Shown piece after piece: positions 30,149 through 39,121 of a DNA stretch of 64,000 nucleotides. The notes under the pieces were generated by a model. It did no database searches and was not told the DNA's origin. It saw nothing but the letters and a program-made list of their open reading frames with translations. Numbering within the stretch: position 1 is the stretch's first letter; each line of letters starts with the position of its first letter. The stretch is from Zooshikella harenae. Its GTDB lineage: Bacteria; Pseudomonadota; Gammaproteobacteria; Pseudomonadales; Zooshikellaceae. The stretch is from contig NZ_JAGSOY010000026.1 in the NCBI RefSeq assembly GCF_018837975.1, positions 1 through 64,000 on the forward strand. The letters are read 5' to 3'. Made by a program: the position numbers and the translations under genes.

Positions 30149-31147
30149 TTAGACTCCACGATTTCTAATTTTAATGGTGGTATTAAATGTCCGGGCAATA
30201 AGATTGTTGTCTTGACTGACCTCATCAACAGTATTAACACTTAAGCTGATATTTACCGCGACAACACGATTCATATCCCCCACTTTGCTTGCTGCAACAT
30301 AACGGTTGGGTACACCTGAATTATCCAGATCTTCTCCATATAAGATAGATAGGTTTTCCACACCGCGAATTAGTTCTTCAGGCGCATCCAGACTTTCTCT
30401 TCGCCAGAGAGAGAGCACGGTATTGCCCTGATTATTGGGAAATGCAGAGGGGGCAATATAGTAAACAGCTGTTCTGAATTTATAGACAGAGGCATCTTCA
30501 TCGTATGTTGATCCATCATTCGTTAATTCTTGTTGTGCATTGCCTGGTGATTCAGATGTGCCTGAGTTATGCACAACATTATATTCGGTATCATCTACAA
30601 TCGTGGTGATATTGGTAACTTGAAAAATCGTTGCCTTACTGCAGTCACTCACTAAAATGACTTCTCCATCTGCTATAGGGGTTGTGGCTTCTGACTTTAA
30701 GTCAGCAGAAGGAAAGGGCATCGCTTGAGTGAGGCTGGCGCCATTATCTTCAACACGCCGAATAACAAGAATATCGGATCCTGTCTGTGGGTTTAAATCT
30801 GTTACGTAGCTTTCTGGGGTTGGCTTCCAGGTTGAGCCTGATGCTTCATAGCCTGTCAGCCCCGTACTTAAGTCAAAGATATAACCAGAAGTTGAAGGAT
30901 TAAGAGTATTTAAATAATTGACATCATTGATGCTGGAAAGACAGCCCATATAGCCTGCCATACGAACATCTTCTGAAATGGTATCAAACGCAAAACGTGC
31001 ATTATCTTGAAGGGTTGAAAGTCCATTTAGCATACGAAATGTTTGTTGATTACTGTTAAAAATACTGATAATGCCGCCCATTAAAAATAACCCTAACAGC
31101 ATGGCGATCATTAGCTCAATGACAGTAAAGCCTTGCTGTTTTTTCAT
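30149..31147 (-). CDS. pilW: Minor pilin PilW
   Basis: 332 aa. MKKQQG-FTVIELMIAMLLGLFLMGG is a standard prepilin leader with Glu5, and ARFAFDTISEDVRMAGYMGC is the conserved PilW segment. Its ATG overlaps the pilV stop by 4 bases (ATGA), so the two are translated together. Bridging minor pilin of the priming complex. Confidence 0.9.
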   Translation of the reverse strand: MKKQQGFTVIELMIAMLLGLFLMGGIISIFNSNQQTFRMLNGLSTLQDNARFAFDTISEDVRMAGYMGCLSSINDVNYLNTLNPSTSGYIFDLSTGLTGYEASGSTWKPTPESYVTDLNPQTGSDILVIRRVEDNGASLTQAMPFPSADLKSEATTPIADGEVILVSDCSKATIFQVTNITTIVDDTEYNVVHNSGTSESPGNAQQELTNDGSTYDEDASVYKFRTAVYYIAPSAFPNNQGNTVLSLWRRESLDAPEELIRGVENLSILYGEDLDNSGVPNRYVAASKVGDMNRVVAVNISLSVNTVDEVSQDNNLIARTFNTTIKIRNRGV

Positions 31148-31650
31148 AATTGTGTCCTCGTTACAAAGCTAGTAATTACAGGAGAACCTTCTGCGTCGAG
31201 ACGTTCAGTCCAACGGATAGTGATGGTATATTCAGTGCCACTAACAGTGATATTGCCTTGACCACTGTTTAATAAGCCTGCAGGTTCTCCAGTACAGTTA
31301 CTGTCGTCGTTATGTCCACCTAAGGAACATTTCCAGGTCGCTAAGTCATATTGAGCTAGTTGAGCATTGTTACAATTACTTGAACTACCTTCACAACTAT
31401 CTGCTGTTACTGGTGGCGCATCACTAAAGTCGGTAGCATAGCTACCTGTAGGGTTAGCTCTTATGCGATCGATGATACTGGAGCTTAAAAACGTTGCGTA
31501 ACTGCGATTTAATGAATCATTATTATTTTTTAAACTGACAGCTTGTAATCCCGCCATTCCCAGCAAACCAATGGATAAAATAAAGACAGCAACTAATAAC
31601 TCAATCATCCCTACGCCACGTTGTGGGGTCGACTTAATTAATATATTCAT
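31144..31650 (-). CDS. pilV: Minor pilin PilV
   Basis: 168 aa from ATG 31650, whose ATGA overlaps the fimU stop; a GTG 9 bases earlier is less likely. Leader STPQRGVG-MIELLVAVFILSIGLLGMAGLQ with Glu in the helix, then the PilV pattern NRSYATFLSSSIIDRIRANP. Cysteines (SCEGSSSNC, KCSLGGHNDDSNC) may form disulfides in the head. Part of the pilus tip complex. Confidence 0.9.
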   Translation of the reverse strand: MNILIKSTPQRGVGMIELLVAVFILSIGLLGMAGLQAVSLKNNNDSLNRSYATFLSSSIIDRIRANPTGSYATDFSDAPPVTADSCEGSSSNCNNAQLAQYDLATWKCSLGGHNDDSNCTGEPAGLLNSGQGNITVSGTEYTITIRWTERLDAEGSPVITSFVTRTQL

Positions 31651-32126
31651 GGTGTGCATCCAGCTCCTTTTAATAAACTTGTACTCCCTGAACGTAATAG
31701 TTGAATTTGGCGACTACCATTCCCAGAGCTATGGCATAAATTTAGTGTGTCACTGGTAGTTGTTATAAAACCTCTGGAGTTAAATGTATAACTGCCATTA
31801 TTCCCTACACTGTTGAGCGTAGCGTTGTTATCTAAGGCTTCGTATTCTCGAACTAACTCACTATCGGCTACTACAACAATTCGCCAGCCAGGTCCCCATT
31901 CATTACTATTATCTGAGTCATCTAATGCTTCCAACCGGACAGCTTGGCCTCGTTTTATGGCTTCACTGCGTGCAATAGCAATACTGCCAACAAAGCTGTT
32001 TGAACCTGCGGCAAGTTGGTTTTCAACAATCAGTGATATAAAGCTTGGGTAGGCAATGGTTGTTAAAATAGCGGCAATAGCTAATCCCATCATTACTTCT
32101 ATGATAGTAAATCCCTTATTTTGCAT
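31647..32126 (-). CDS. fimU: GspH-type minor pilin FimU/FimT
   Basis: 159 aa; first gene of the minor pilin operon. MQNKG-FTIIEVMMGLAIAAILTTIAYPSF is the prepilin signature with Glu5. The head contains AIARSEAIKRGQAVRL and the conserved CHSSGNGSRQIQL ending of GspH/FimT proteins, with a closing GAGCTP giving a possible disulfide. The operon position favours FimU over FimT. Its promoter must lie in the 390-base gap shared with the divergent DUF2235-PilZ gene. Confidence 0.85.
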   Translation of the reverse strand: MQNKGFTIIEVMMGLAIAAILTTIAYPSFISLIVENQLAAGSNSFVGSIAIARSEAIKRGQAVRLEALDDSDNSNEWGPGWRIVVVADSELVREYEALDNNATLNSVGNNGSYTFNSRGFITTTSDTLNLCHSSGNGSRQIQLLRSGSTSLLKGAGCTP

Positions 32127-32516
32127 GGACCTTTGCCCTGTATTTATTATTTATTTTAAAGTTAGACCATATAGATTGTGCTATGGGCAATTCTGACAAA
32201 GTCAAATAATGGTTTGATAAGTGGGAAACGTTATAAATAAAGCAATTAAAAAATGCTCATTCAATAATCTATTGTTCTACTTCTTGGCGTTTGTTTTGCA
32301 TCTTAATATCCTGCCAGGTTTAAATTGAACGAAGTGTAAATTTTTATTAAAAAGCAGCAAAAGAATAATCCTTAAACTATATGTAATAAATAAGACAGAT
32401 TAATGCAGTGATGGCTGTATCTTGGAACAGTTGTTTATTTTGCTTTCATTGTAATAAGGATTGATGATTTTACCGTATGAACAGGGTCTTCATCATTTCC
32501 TGTTAAGGGCAAATTC
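32127..32516. other. Divergent promoter region, minor pilin operon / DUF2235-PilZ gene
   Basis: 390 AT-rich bases feeding two divergent transcription units, one for pilus assembly and one for a PilZ protein. No gene or clear operator was recognised. A TAAGGG ribosome site precedes the rightward ATG. Confidence 0.45.
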
Positions 32517-33893
32517 ATGAAAAAGCGTTTGATAATTTTTTGCGATGGTACATGGAATAGTCCTGATCAAGTTGATGAGAGAACTAAACGAATTTGTACC
32601 ACGAACGTTGTTAAGTTGATGCGAGCTGTACAACCCATCGCATACTCTGGACCAGACTTTTGTCTCCAAACACCACAAATTTCATATTACGATCCTGGTA
32701 TTGGCACAGAAGGCATATTGGAAAAATATTTGGGGGGAGCGACAGGCTATGGCATTTCAGCCAATATTTTGCAGGCTTATCGTTTTTTAGCAAATAACTA
32801 TCAGTTGGGGGATGAGATATATTGCTTTGGTTTTAGCCGGGGTGCTTATACGGTTAGAGCATTATGTGGTTTTATGGGGCTTGTTGGCCTCATTTCGCCT
32901 AAAGACCTTGATTTATTACCTCGTGCTTATCGTTATTACCGAATGTCACCTGAGAAACGCTATTTATCACCAGAGCATGAGTTTTATTTATCACTGAAAG
33001 AAAAAAGCACGGATAATTTTTGTATTCGTTTTCTAGGCGTATGGGATAGCGTAGGCGCTATGGGGGCACCAACACCACTTTTACAAAAACTATCACAACG
33101 TTGGGTAGGTTTTTTTGATGTAAAGTTAGGTCACTATATTCAAACAGCTCGACAAGCATTGGCAATTGATGAGCGTCGAGGAGCATTTACACCGGATTTA
33201 TGGGTAAACACCAGCGCCGAACTTGCACAGTATCAAGATATCCAGCAAGTGTGGTTTTCTGGAGTGCACTCTAGTATCGGTGGTGGTTATGCACAAACTT
33301 ATTTATCAGACCAAACTTTATTATGGATGATGGGGGAAGCAGGGGATTGTGGTTTACAATTTAATGCTGAATATGTTGCTCAAATTCTAGCGAATACACT
33401 TCAAATAGAACAAGAAAGTGATATTGAGCAGATTATTATTCCAAATAACTATTCATTTCCCTATAAAATGATTGACGCCATTAGTCCTCGTCGAGGAGGA
33501 CGTGCTATTGGTGAGCGCCAGCGAGTAACTAATGATTTTTTGCCAGCCGTTAACGAATCTGTACACCCAAGTGTTGCAGAAGTGATGCGAATAAATGAAA
33601 ACTATCGTCCAGATAATTTGCTAAAAGCACTTGATGTGGGGGACTTAGAGTATTTATCTCATGAACGTCGCCAGTCTCCCCGTATTTCTTGCTATGAGCC
33701 TGCTGAATTGGATGTGGGGCAGGAAAAAACGCAATGCTTAATTGTCAATCAAAGCACAGGTGGTGCTGGTGTTAGCTGCAAACAACCATTACGTATGGGG
33801 CAGTTAATTCATCTCAACCAAAAATGGAAAACAATTACTGGACAGGTGGTATGGGCAAAAGATGACTATGTCGGTATTAAGTATGCAGCTTAG
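32517..33893 (+). CDS. DUF2235 alpha/beta hydrolase fused to a C-terminal PilZ (c-di-GMP) domain
   Basis: 458 aa. N-terminal DUF2235 domain (residues 1-375), the fold of T6SS phospholipase effectors (Tle1): opening LIIFCDGTWNSPD, nucleophile Ser107 in CFGFSRGAYTVRAL, likely Asp177 in GVWDSVGA and His251 in WFSGVHSSIGGG. The last 75 residues look like PilZ: R385xxxR389 (in ERRQSPR), then the NxSxxG motif at N411-S413-G416 (VNQSTGGAG) and a small barrel ending VWAKDDYVGIKYA. PilZ domains bind cyclic di-GMP with exactly these residues. No signal peptide, no VgrG, PAAR or immunity gene nearby, so a cytosolic enzyme gated by c-di-GMP is more likely than a secreted toxin. Substrate unknown. It is divergent from the minor pilin operon. 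Confidence 0.85.
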   Translation: MKKRLIIFCDGTWNSPDQVDERTKRICTTNVVKLMRAVQPIAYSGPDFCLQTPQISYYDPGIGTEGILEKYLGGATGYGISANILQAYRFLANNYQLGDEIYCFGFSRGAYTVRALCGFMGLVGLISPKDLDLLPRAYRYYRMSPEKRYLSPEHEFYLSLKEKSTDNFCIRFLGVWDSVGAMGAPTPLLQKLSQRWVGFFDVKLGHYIQTARQALAIDERRGAFTPDLWVNTSAELAQYQDIQQVWFSGVHSSIGGGYAQTYLSDQTLLWMMGEAGDCGLQFNAEYVAQILANTLQIEQESDIEQIIIPNNYSFPYKMIDAISPRRGGRAIGERQRVTNDFLPAVNESVHPSVAEVMRINENYRPDNLLKALDVGDLEYLSHERRQSPRISCYEPAELDVGQEKTQCLIVNQSTGGAGVSCKQPLRMGQLIHLNQKWKTITGQVVWAKDDYVGIKYAA

Positions 33894-34226
33894 TGACTTT
33901 ACTGCATGACTACTGAGAGGGTAAACATAATTACCTTATTGATGTAGAAAAAATTTTTGCCAGAAAAAAATTGTGTCTAGTAAACGAAATTTCATCAATA
34001 GCTGTGTGGTTGATGGGGATTAATCGTGAATCAGTAATATGATTCAACGTCGTTATCATTCCTCAGCGTATCGTCAGTTGTTGTGTGATGTGGCAAATCA
34101 ACATGTGTCCCTCCATTGCTATCAAGGACGTAGCTGCTTGTTTGGAGCATACGTTGGTCCTTTATAGCGAGAATTCGCTAATACATTTTGTTTAATGTGA
34201 TCCTTTGATGAAGAGAAGGGGGAGAA
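33894..34226. other. Intergenic region before the TetR gene
   Basis: 333 bases. A 42-codon frame at 34039-34167 has no ribosome site and no recognisable product. Nothing else seen. Confidence 0.4.
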
Positions 34227-34862
34227 ATGGGCAGACCCATCGAATTTGACCGCAATGAAGTGTTAGAGCAGGCTTTGCAGTTATTCTGGAATACAGGGTA
34301 CAGTGCCACGTCTGTTGCTAACTTAGTGGAAGCAACGAAGCTAAAACCAGGTAGTTTATATGCAGCTTTTAAAAGCAAGCGAGGTTTATTTATCGCAACG
34401 CTAGATCGGTATGCAGATCGCTGTATTTCTGAATTACAACGCTGTCTTGCTGCTGACCAGTCACCATTAAATACAATTCGGTATTATTTTTCGCAGTTAA
34501 TACTTAAGATTGTTGAAGATGAAGAAAGTAAAGGATGCTTTCTGATTAATACAATGTTGGAAGTAGCTCCACACGATAATGAAATACATCAACGTGTGAT
34601 GGATTATTTTAATGATATGGAAGGCCGTTTTGCAGATAAAATTAAGCAATCTCAAACATGTGGTGAGGTAGCCGAGCATCAACCAGCAGATGAGTTGGCG
34701 AAATTCTTGATGACAGGGTCATGGGGACTACGCATTATGGGGAGTACCCGCCAACCTGAGTGGCAGTTGCAAAAAATGGCGGATCATATGCTATCGGTAT
34801 TAACACAATCCGCCGCTAAACCAACTATTCATAATGATAGTCAAGGAATAATGTCAATTTGA
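34227..34862 (+). CDS. TetR/AcrR-family transcriptional regulator
   Basis: 211 aa with an AGGGGGAG site. N-terminal helix-turn-helix: VLEQALQLFWNTGYSATSVANLVEATKLKPGSLY is split here as ALQLFWNTGYSATSVANL and KLKPGSLYAAFKSKRGLF. The ligand-binding half has a C-terminal domain of the type seen in regulators such as NemR/AcuR (FLINTMLEVAPHD). The regulated gene is not adjacent: downstream is yheS on the opposite strand and upstream the DUF2235-PilZ gene. Ligand unknown. Confidence 0.88.
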   Translation: MGRPIEFDRNEVLEQALQLFWNTGYSATSVANLVEATKLKPGSLYAAFKSKRGLFIATLDRYADRCISELQRCLAADQSPLNTIRYYFSQLILKIVEDEESKGCFLINTMLEVAPHDNEIHQRVMDYFNDMEGRFADKIKQSQTCGEVAEHQPADELAKFLMTGSWGLRIMGSTRQPEWQLQKMADHMLSVLTQSAAKPTIHNDSQGIMSI

Positions 34863-34950
34863 GTTGTTAATGAGGTATTAATTATATACACCACTGACCA
34901 GGGATGGTTTTCCTCCCAAAATCATTTGTAAAACATCATACTAACACTAC

Positions 34951-34973
34951 TATACCCACAGTGAAGGGGTATA
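34951..34973. repeat. Short TATACCC/GGGTATA palindromic repeat, copy in reverse orientation
   Basis: 23 bases: arm TATACCC, centre ACAGTGAAG, arm GGGTATA, i.e. consensus read from the other strand plus one extra base. Between the TetR and yheS genes, which converge. Confidence 0.7.
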
Positions 34974-35006
34974 TCATTCCCTCCTAGATTTTCGTGTTTA
35001 TTTCAA

Positions 35007-36920
35007 TTAGCCTGCGTCGTTGAGGGCTTCTTCTAGCGTCTCAAGCTCTGCCATGTTTATCAGTAACTGTTCTTCGGTTTCTTCCTGCTGTTTTTTTATT
35101 GTGTGTTGTTCAGTCAGTAGTTGTTTTAACTGTTCCTTTTTATCATCACTGTAGATTTCATTGTCATTTAATTGGTTTGCTATTGTGTCCAGCTTAATTA
35201 ATAGCTGCTCTAGCGCTAATTCTTGTTGTTTGATTTTTGACGTCAGAGGACGTAGCTGTTGGCGAATTTCGGCTTTTTTGCGCCGTTGGTCTTTTTTGGA
35301 CTGAGAGGCTTGCGCGGTTTGATTTACTGAGGTTTTATCAGGGGAGGGCTGCTTATCTTGATTTAACCATTGAGCATAATCATCCAGATCGCCTTCATAC
35401 TCTTTAACTTGATTATTTGCAACGAGTAGCAGTTGATCAACACAATTACGTAATAAATGTCGATCATGAGAAACAACCACTAACGCGCCAGTAAATGCTT
35501 GTAATGCAATGGTTAAGGCCTGGCGCATTTCCAAATCTAGATGGTTAGTCGGCTCATCAAGTAGTAATAAATTAGGTTTTTGCCAGGCAATAATCGCTAA
35601 AGCCAAACGGGCTTTCTCTCCACCAGAGAAGTGGGTAATTGGGTCAAAGGCTAAATCACCACGAAAGTCAAAGGAGCCCAAAAAATTTCGTATGCTTTGC
35701 TCTGATGCATCGGGCGACAATCGTTGTAGGTGCAGTGCTGGGCTGGCATTATTATCTAAATACTCTAATTGGTGTTGCGCAAAATAACCAATTTTTAAAT
35801 GTTCGCCACAAATTCTTTCACCTTTAGGTGCACTTAGGATTCCTGCCAGGTTTTTGAGTAATGTTGATTTTCCTGCACCGTTTGGTCCTAGTAGTCCAAT
35901 GGCGTCACCTGGGTGAATATTAAGCTTTACATCTTGCAGAATAGTATGGTCTGAGTACCCTAAGGTGCAGTCTTGAAGCTGTAGCAGGGGATCTGATATT
36001 TTTTCTGAAGATGGAAAGGTAAAAGTAAAGGGTGAATCAACGTGAGCTGGCGCTATATTTTCAAGGCGTTCTAAAGCTTTAATTCGGCTCTGAACTTGCT
36101 TGGCCTTTGAGGCTTTGGCTCGAAAGCGTGCGATAAAGCTTTCTATATGAGCTCGCTGAGCTTGCTGTTTTTCTAACATTGATTGTTGGTGTGCAAGTTG
36201 CTCGCTACGTAATACTTCAAATTGGCTGTAGTTACCTCGGTATGTGTTGAGCCTTTGATGTTCAATATGAATAATTTGATTTACCACATTATCTAGAAAG
36301 TCACGATCATGGGAAATTATAATCAGTGTACCCCGATAGCTTTTTAGCCACTGTTCAAGCCAAAGAATAGCGTCAAGATCAAGGTGGTTGGTTGGTTCAT
36401 CCAGTAACAATAAATCAGAAGGCTTCATGAGGGCTTGGGCCAGGTTGAGACGTATTCGCCAGCCCCCTGAGAAATGAGTAACAGGTAATTGTTCTTGCTC
36501 AGTGCTGAAGCCTAAGCCATGAAGTAACTGTGCCGCACGATGATGTGTCGTGTAACCATCAATTTTTTCAAGTTCGCTGTGTAAGTGAGCAATAAGATTA
36601 TTATTGTGTTGTTCTTCTGCTACGACCAGTTGATGTTGGATTGAGCGTAGGTGCTGGTCTCCATCAATCACATACTCTATGGCTGCTTTCTCAAGCGCTG
36701 TTACTTCTTGTGCCATGTGAGCGATACGCAGATTGGGTGTGATTGTAAATTCACCGCTATCTATGGTTAATTGCTGATTAAAAACAGCGAATAATGACGA
36801 TTTTCCACAACCATTGGCACCTGTAATAGCGACTTTTTGGCCATCATGAATGGTCGTACTTGAATTCGTTAGTAGTATTTTACTTCCACGTTGTAAACTG
36901 ATGTCATGTAATCGAATCAT
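35007..36920 (-). CDS. yheS: ABC-F ATPase YheS
   Basis: 637 aa, the same length as E. coli YheS. Soluble tandem ABC ATPase acting on the ribosome. First domain: Walker A GANGCGKSS, signature FSGGWRIRLNLAQAL, Walker B LLLLDEPTNHLDLD; second: GPNGAGKSTLL, FSGGEKARLALA, LLLLDEPTNHLDLE, each with SHDR switch. The linker between (RFRAKASKAKQVQSR) is the P-site tRNA interaction motif region of ABC-F proteins. A C-terminal coiled-coil extension (residues about 540-635) is present. No transmembrane part. Divergent from the TIGR02444 gene. Confidence 0.93.
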   Translation of the reverse strand: MIRLHDISLQRGSKILLTNSSTTIHDGQKVAITGANGCGKSSLFAVFNQQLTIDSGEFTITPNLRIAHMAQEVTALEKAAIEYVIDGDQHLRSIQHQLVVAEEQHNNNLIAHLHSELEKIDGYTTHHRAAQLLHGLGFSTEQEQLPVTHFSGGWRIRLNLAQALMKPSDLLLLDEPTNHLDLDAILWLEQWLKSYRGTLIIISHDRDFLDNVVNQIIHIEHQRLNTYRGNYSQFEVLRSEQLAHQQSMLEKQQAQRAHIESFIARFRAKASKAKQVQSRIKALERLENIAPAHVDSPFTFTFPSSEKISDPLLQLQDCTLGYSDHTILQDVKLNIHPGDAIGLLGPNGAGKSTLLKNLAGILSAPKGERICGEHLKIGYFAQHQLEYLDNNASPALHLQRLSPDASEQSIRNFLGSFDFRGDLAFDPITHFSGGEKARLALAIIAWQKPNLLLLDEPTNHLDLEMRQALTIALQAFTGALVVVSHDRHLLRNCVDQLLLVANNQVKEYEGDLDDYAQWLNQDKQPSPDKTSVNQTAQASQSKKDQRRKKAEIRQQLRPLTSKIKQQELALEQLLIKLDTIANQLNDNEIYSDDKKEQLKQLLTEQHTIKKQQEETEEQLLINMAELETLEEALNDAG

Positions 36921-37083
36921 AAAAACTTAGCTATGTGATGATTGAGTATATTGTCCAGTATACCTGTCATCAAAAAGAATTATAGGCAGTTAATGACAAT
37001 CAAAGACATTCCACTGATGACTAAGGGAATTATATCGGTAATAGCTTATTTTGAGCGTATTTATACGAGCGGTGTACGTTTAT

Positions 37084-37587
37084 ATGTCTGACGCACTGAT
37101 TAACAATTCATTTTGGTCGTTTGCAGTGGCCTACTATACACCAGAAAAAGAGGAAATTTTGCTGGTACTCCAAGATGATCATGGGCTAGATTGTTGCTGG
37201 CTGCTGTTTTGTGTTTGGTTATCCCAAAAAAATAAAGTACTCCCCCTTCCTGAGAATAACCCTGTCTATCAATACATTAAAGGTTGGAATAAGCAAGTAA
37301 TAGAGCCAATAAGATACTTGAGACAGCGTTTGAAAGAACCTGTAGAAAAACGCGCAATTACCCAAGGCTATAAATTTAGACAGCAGATAAAGCATTTAGA
37401 ACTATGGGCAGAAAATCGCTATATGTATTGGTTATATTGTAGTGCAGATTTTTACCTGAATACTGCTGATGACAAACAGTTAGTTAGACTTAATACCGAT
37501 TGTTACATCAACCATTATACTGAGTTAACCTCAATTAATAGGAAGTTAAAAAAACAATTGGAGCAATGGCTTATGTTAGCGCATTAA
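37084..37587 (+). CDS. TIGR02444 family protein
   Basis: 167 aa from ATG 37084 (MSDALINN); an upstream in-frame start at 37051 adds 11 residues. I recognise the N-terminal FWSFAVAYYTPEKEEILLVLQDDHGLDCCWLLFCVW pattern only in part: FWSFAVAYY and GLDCCWLLFCVWLS are hallmarks of this family, which I recall beside the YheS-type ATPase and AlgP in pseudomonads. Helical, no membrane segment, no known function. Converges on algP across a terminator hairpin. Confidence 0.75.
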   Translation: MSDALINNSFWSFAVAYYTPEKEEILLVLQDDHGLDCCWLLFCVWLSQKNKVLPLPENNPVYQYIKGWNKQVIEPIRYLRQRLKEPVEKRAITQGYKFRQQIKHLELWAENRYMYWLYCSADFYLNTADDKQLVRLNTDCYINHYTELTSINRKLKKQLEQWLMLAH

Positions 37588-37624
37588 CTCCATTGAGTAT
37601 GAGGATGCAATGAAAGTTTAAATT

Positions 37625-37648
37625 AAAGAAGGACTTAGGCCCTTCTTT
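37625..37648. terminator. Hairpin between TIGR02444 gene and algP
   Basis: AAAGAAGG with CCTTCTTT around an 8-base loop, between converging genes. A/T-rich flanks on the minus strand side give a weak U tract for algP. Confidence 0.6.
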
Positions 37649-37660
37649 AGAAAACCTCTA

Positions 37661-38782
37661 TTACATGTCTGTTGCAGGATCAAAGATGCTTCTTGGTGCA
37701 TCAGAGTCTTTATCATCAGACACTTCAGGTGTAGCCACTGGCGCTTCAGATACAGTATCTGGAGCAGTTGTCTCTACAGGTAACAATTCTTGCTGACTAG
37801 TAGATTCAACCGTTGTGTCGGTGACAGAAGCTTCTGTCAATAAGTCTTGTGTTGTCGCTTCTACAGGCGCTGCTTTAGCTTTTGTAGCTTTTTTGGGCGG
37901 ACGGCCACGACGACCTGTGGTTGTTTTGGCTTTTGTCGCTGTAGCAGTCGTTGCCTTTTTAGGTGGACGACCACGCTTCTTAGGAGCAGCTGCTTTAGGG
38001 GCTGCTGTTGTCGCTGCAGCAGTCGTTGCTTTTTTAGGTGGACGACCACGCTTCTTAGGAGCGGCTGCTTTAGGTGCTGCTGTTGTCGCTGCAGCAGTCG
38101 TTGCTTTTTTAGGTGGACGACCACGGCGTTTAGGTGCTGCGGCTGTAGTAGCTGCGGCAGTTGTGGCTTTTTTCGGAGGACGACCTGGGCCACGTTTCTT
38201 CGGTGCAGCTGCTTTTGCTTTAGTGGTTGTCGCTTTAGGTGGACGACCTGGACCACGCTTTTTCGCAGTTGTTGTCGCAGTTTTAGCTTTTGCAGGACGA
38301 CCGCGTTTGCCTGGTTTTTTGGCTGTAGTTTTTGCCGCTTTTAGTTCTTTGACTGCTTGAGTTTTGGCAATTTCTGCTTCGAATTTTGCAAGTACTTTAT
38401 CACGCTTAGTGGCGTACTTGATATCTTCTTTAAGCTCTTTAAGGCCTTCTTTAGCAGTACTTAGTTCGTCTCTGAGTAGCGAAACTTCTTCTTTAGCGAC
38501 AGCTAAGTCAACATTTACTTTCTCTAACTGGCGCACTGTAGCGGCAGTTTTTTTGAGTTTAAGTTTTGCTGAAAGTGTTGTTTGTCGAAGTTTTACTTTC
38601 TCCTGTTTAAGTTTTGCTTTTTCCACTTTGGTTTGAAGTGAAGTTATTTGCTTCTCAAGTTGAGTTAGCTCTTTCTCTTGAGCTTGAGCTAATTGCTGCT
38701 CGAGTTTTTGAATTTGCTGTTTTATATCTGAAACGGAAACAGCTACAGCTCGTCGAGCCGTTGCTTTTTTCTTGGCTGCCAT
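37661..38782 (-). CDS. algP: AlgP-like histone H1-like protein with AT-hook repeats
   Basis: 373 aa in three parts. Residues about 16-145 form a long Glu/Lys coiled coil (IQKLEQQLAQAQEK, many heptads). Residues about 150-310 are basic and repetitive: seven GRP-centred AT hooks (KRGRPAK, RGPGRPPK twice, RRGRPPKK, KRGRPPKK twice, RRGRPPKK) joined by Ala/Thr/Lys spacers. The last 60 are acidic (ETTAPDTVSEAPVATPE). AlgP of Pseudomonas is the Lys/Pro/Ala-repeat DNA-binding regulator of alginate genes; its conserved neighbours (YheS-type ATPase, FKBP, algQ, dsbB) are all here. Here GRPP hooks replace KPAA repeats. Start ATG with GAGGA. Confidence 0.8.
   Translation of the reverse strand: MAAKKKATARRAVAVSVSDIKQQIQKLEQQLAQAQEKELTQLEKQITSLQTKVEKAKLKQEKVKLRQTTLSAKLKLKKTAATVRQLEKVNVDLAVAKEEVSLLRDELSTAKEGLKELKEDIKYATKRDKVLAKFEAEIAKTQAVKELKAAKTTAKKPGKRGRPAKAKTATTTAKKRGPGRPPKATTTKAKAAAPKKRGPGRPPKKATTAAATTAAAPKRRGRPPKKATTAAATTAAPKAAAPKKRGRPPKKATTAAATTAAPKAAAPKKRGRPPKKATTATATKAKTTTGRRGRPPKKATKAKAAPVEATTQDLLTEASVTDTTVESTSQQELLPVETTAPDTVSEAPVATPEVSDDKDSDAPRSIFDPATDM
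37971..38120. repeat. 75-bp tandem repeat inside algP
   Basis: Two almost identical 75-bp units, starting at 37971 and 38046 (both CCACGCTTCTTAGGAGC), each coding one 25-residue spacer plus AT hook. A third, diverged and shorter unit follows. Such in-frame repeats can change number by slippage and so alter hook count. Confidence 0.7.
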
Positions 38783-39121
38783 TTTAATTCCTCATCTAAC
38801 AGTAGAAGTAGAGATCAATTTAAAAGAATTATACGAAGAGAAAAATAATTATCCATATCTTAAGGATGAAAAATTAAAAATATTTACCTTATGGTGGCAA
38901 AAATAGGAAACACTTGCAAATATTTTGTGCATAATATTGATGCTAATAGCATTATACTTTAAGTAATAGTTGCAATATTTCCAGGAAAACTCTTAATAAG
39001 ACAAAATGTGAATCAGTGTAATTTTTCCACGGTGCCGTAACTGATTGAAGTATTCATCAAGGGGAAAAATATTAATGGCAAATTGATGTAATATTATCCA
39101 TTCATGCAAAGGGGCTAAATT
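38783..39121. other. Divergent region algP / parA-like gene
   Basis: 339 AT-rich bases between divergent genes; presumably both promoters. AAAGGGG precedes the ParA start. No gene or repeat seen. Confidence 0.4.

Noticed and set aside
32517-33893. T6SS phospholipase effector reading of the DUF2235 gene
   Set aside because: No VgrG, PAAR, chaperone or immunity gene nearby, and the PilZ domain argues for an internal regulated role.
34039-34167. 42-codon frame between the DUF2235-PilZ and TetR genes
   Set aside because: No ribosome site and no known similarity; too short to support.
37971-38120. Tandem repeats as a CRISPR array
   Set aside because: Units are in frame within a protein gene and lack unique spacers.
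37815-38360. Long Gly/Arg/Ala-rich frames antisense to algP
   Set aside because: They are mirror images of the repetitive AT-hook codons; algP has the ribosome site and coherent domains.
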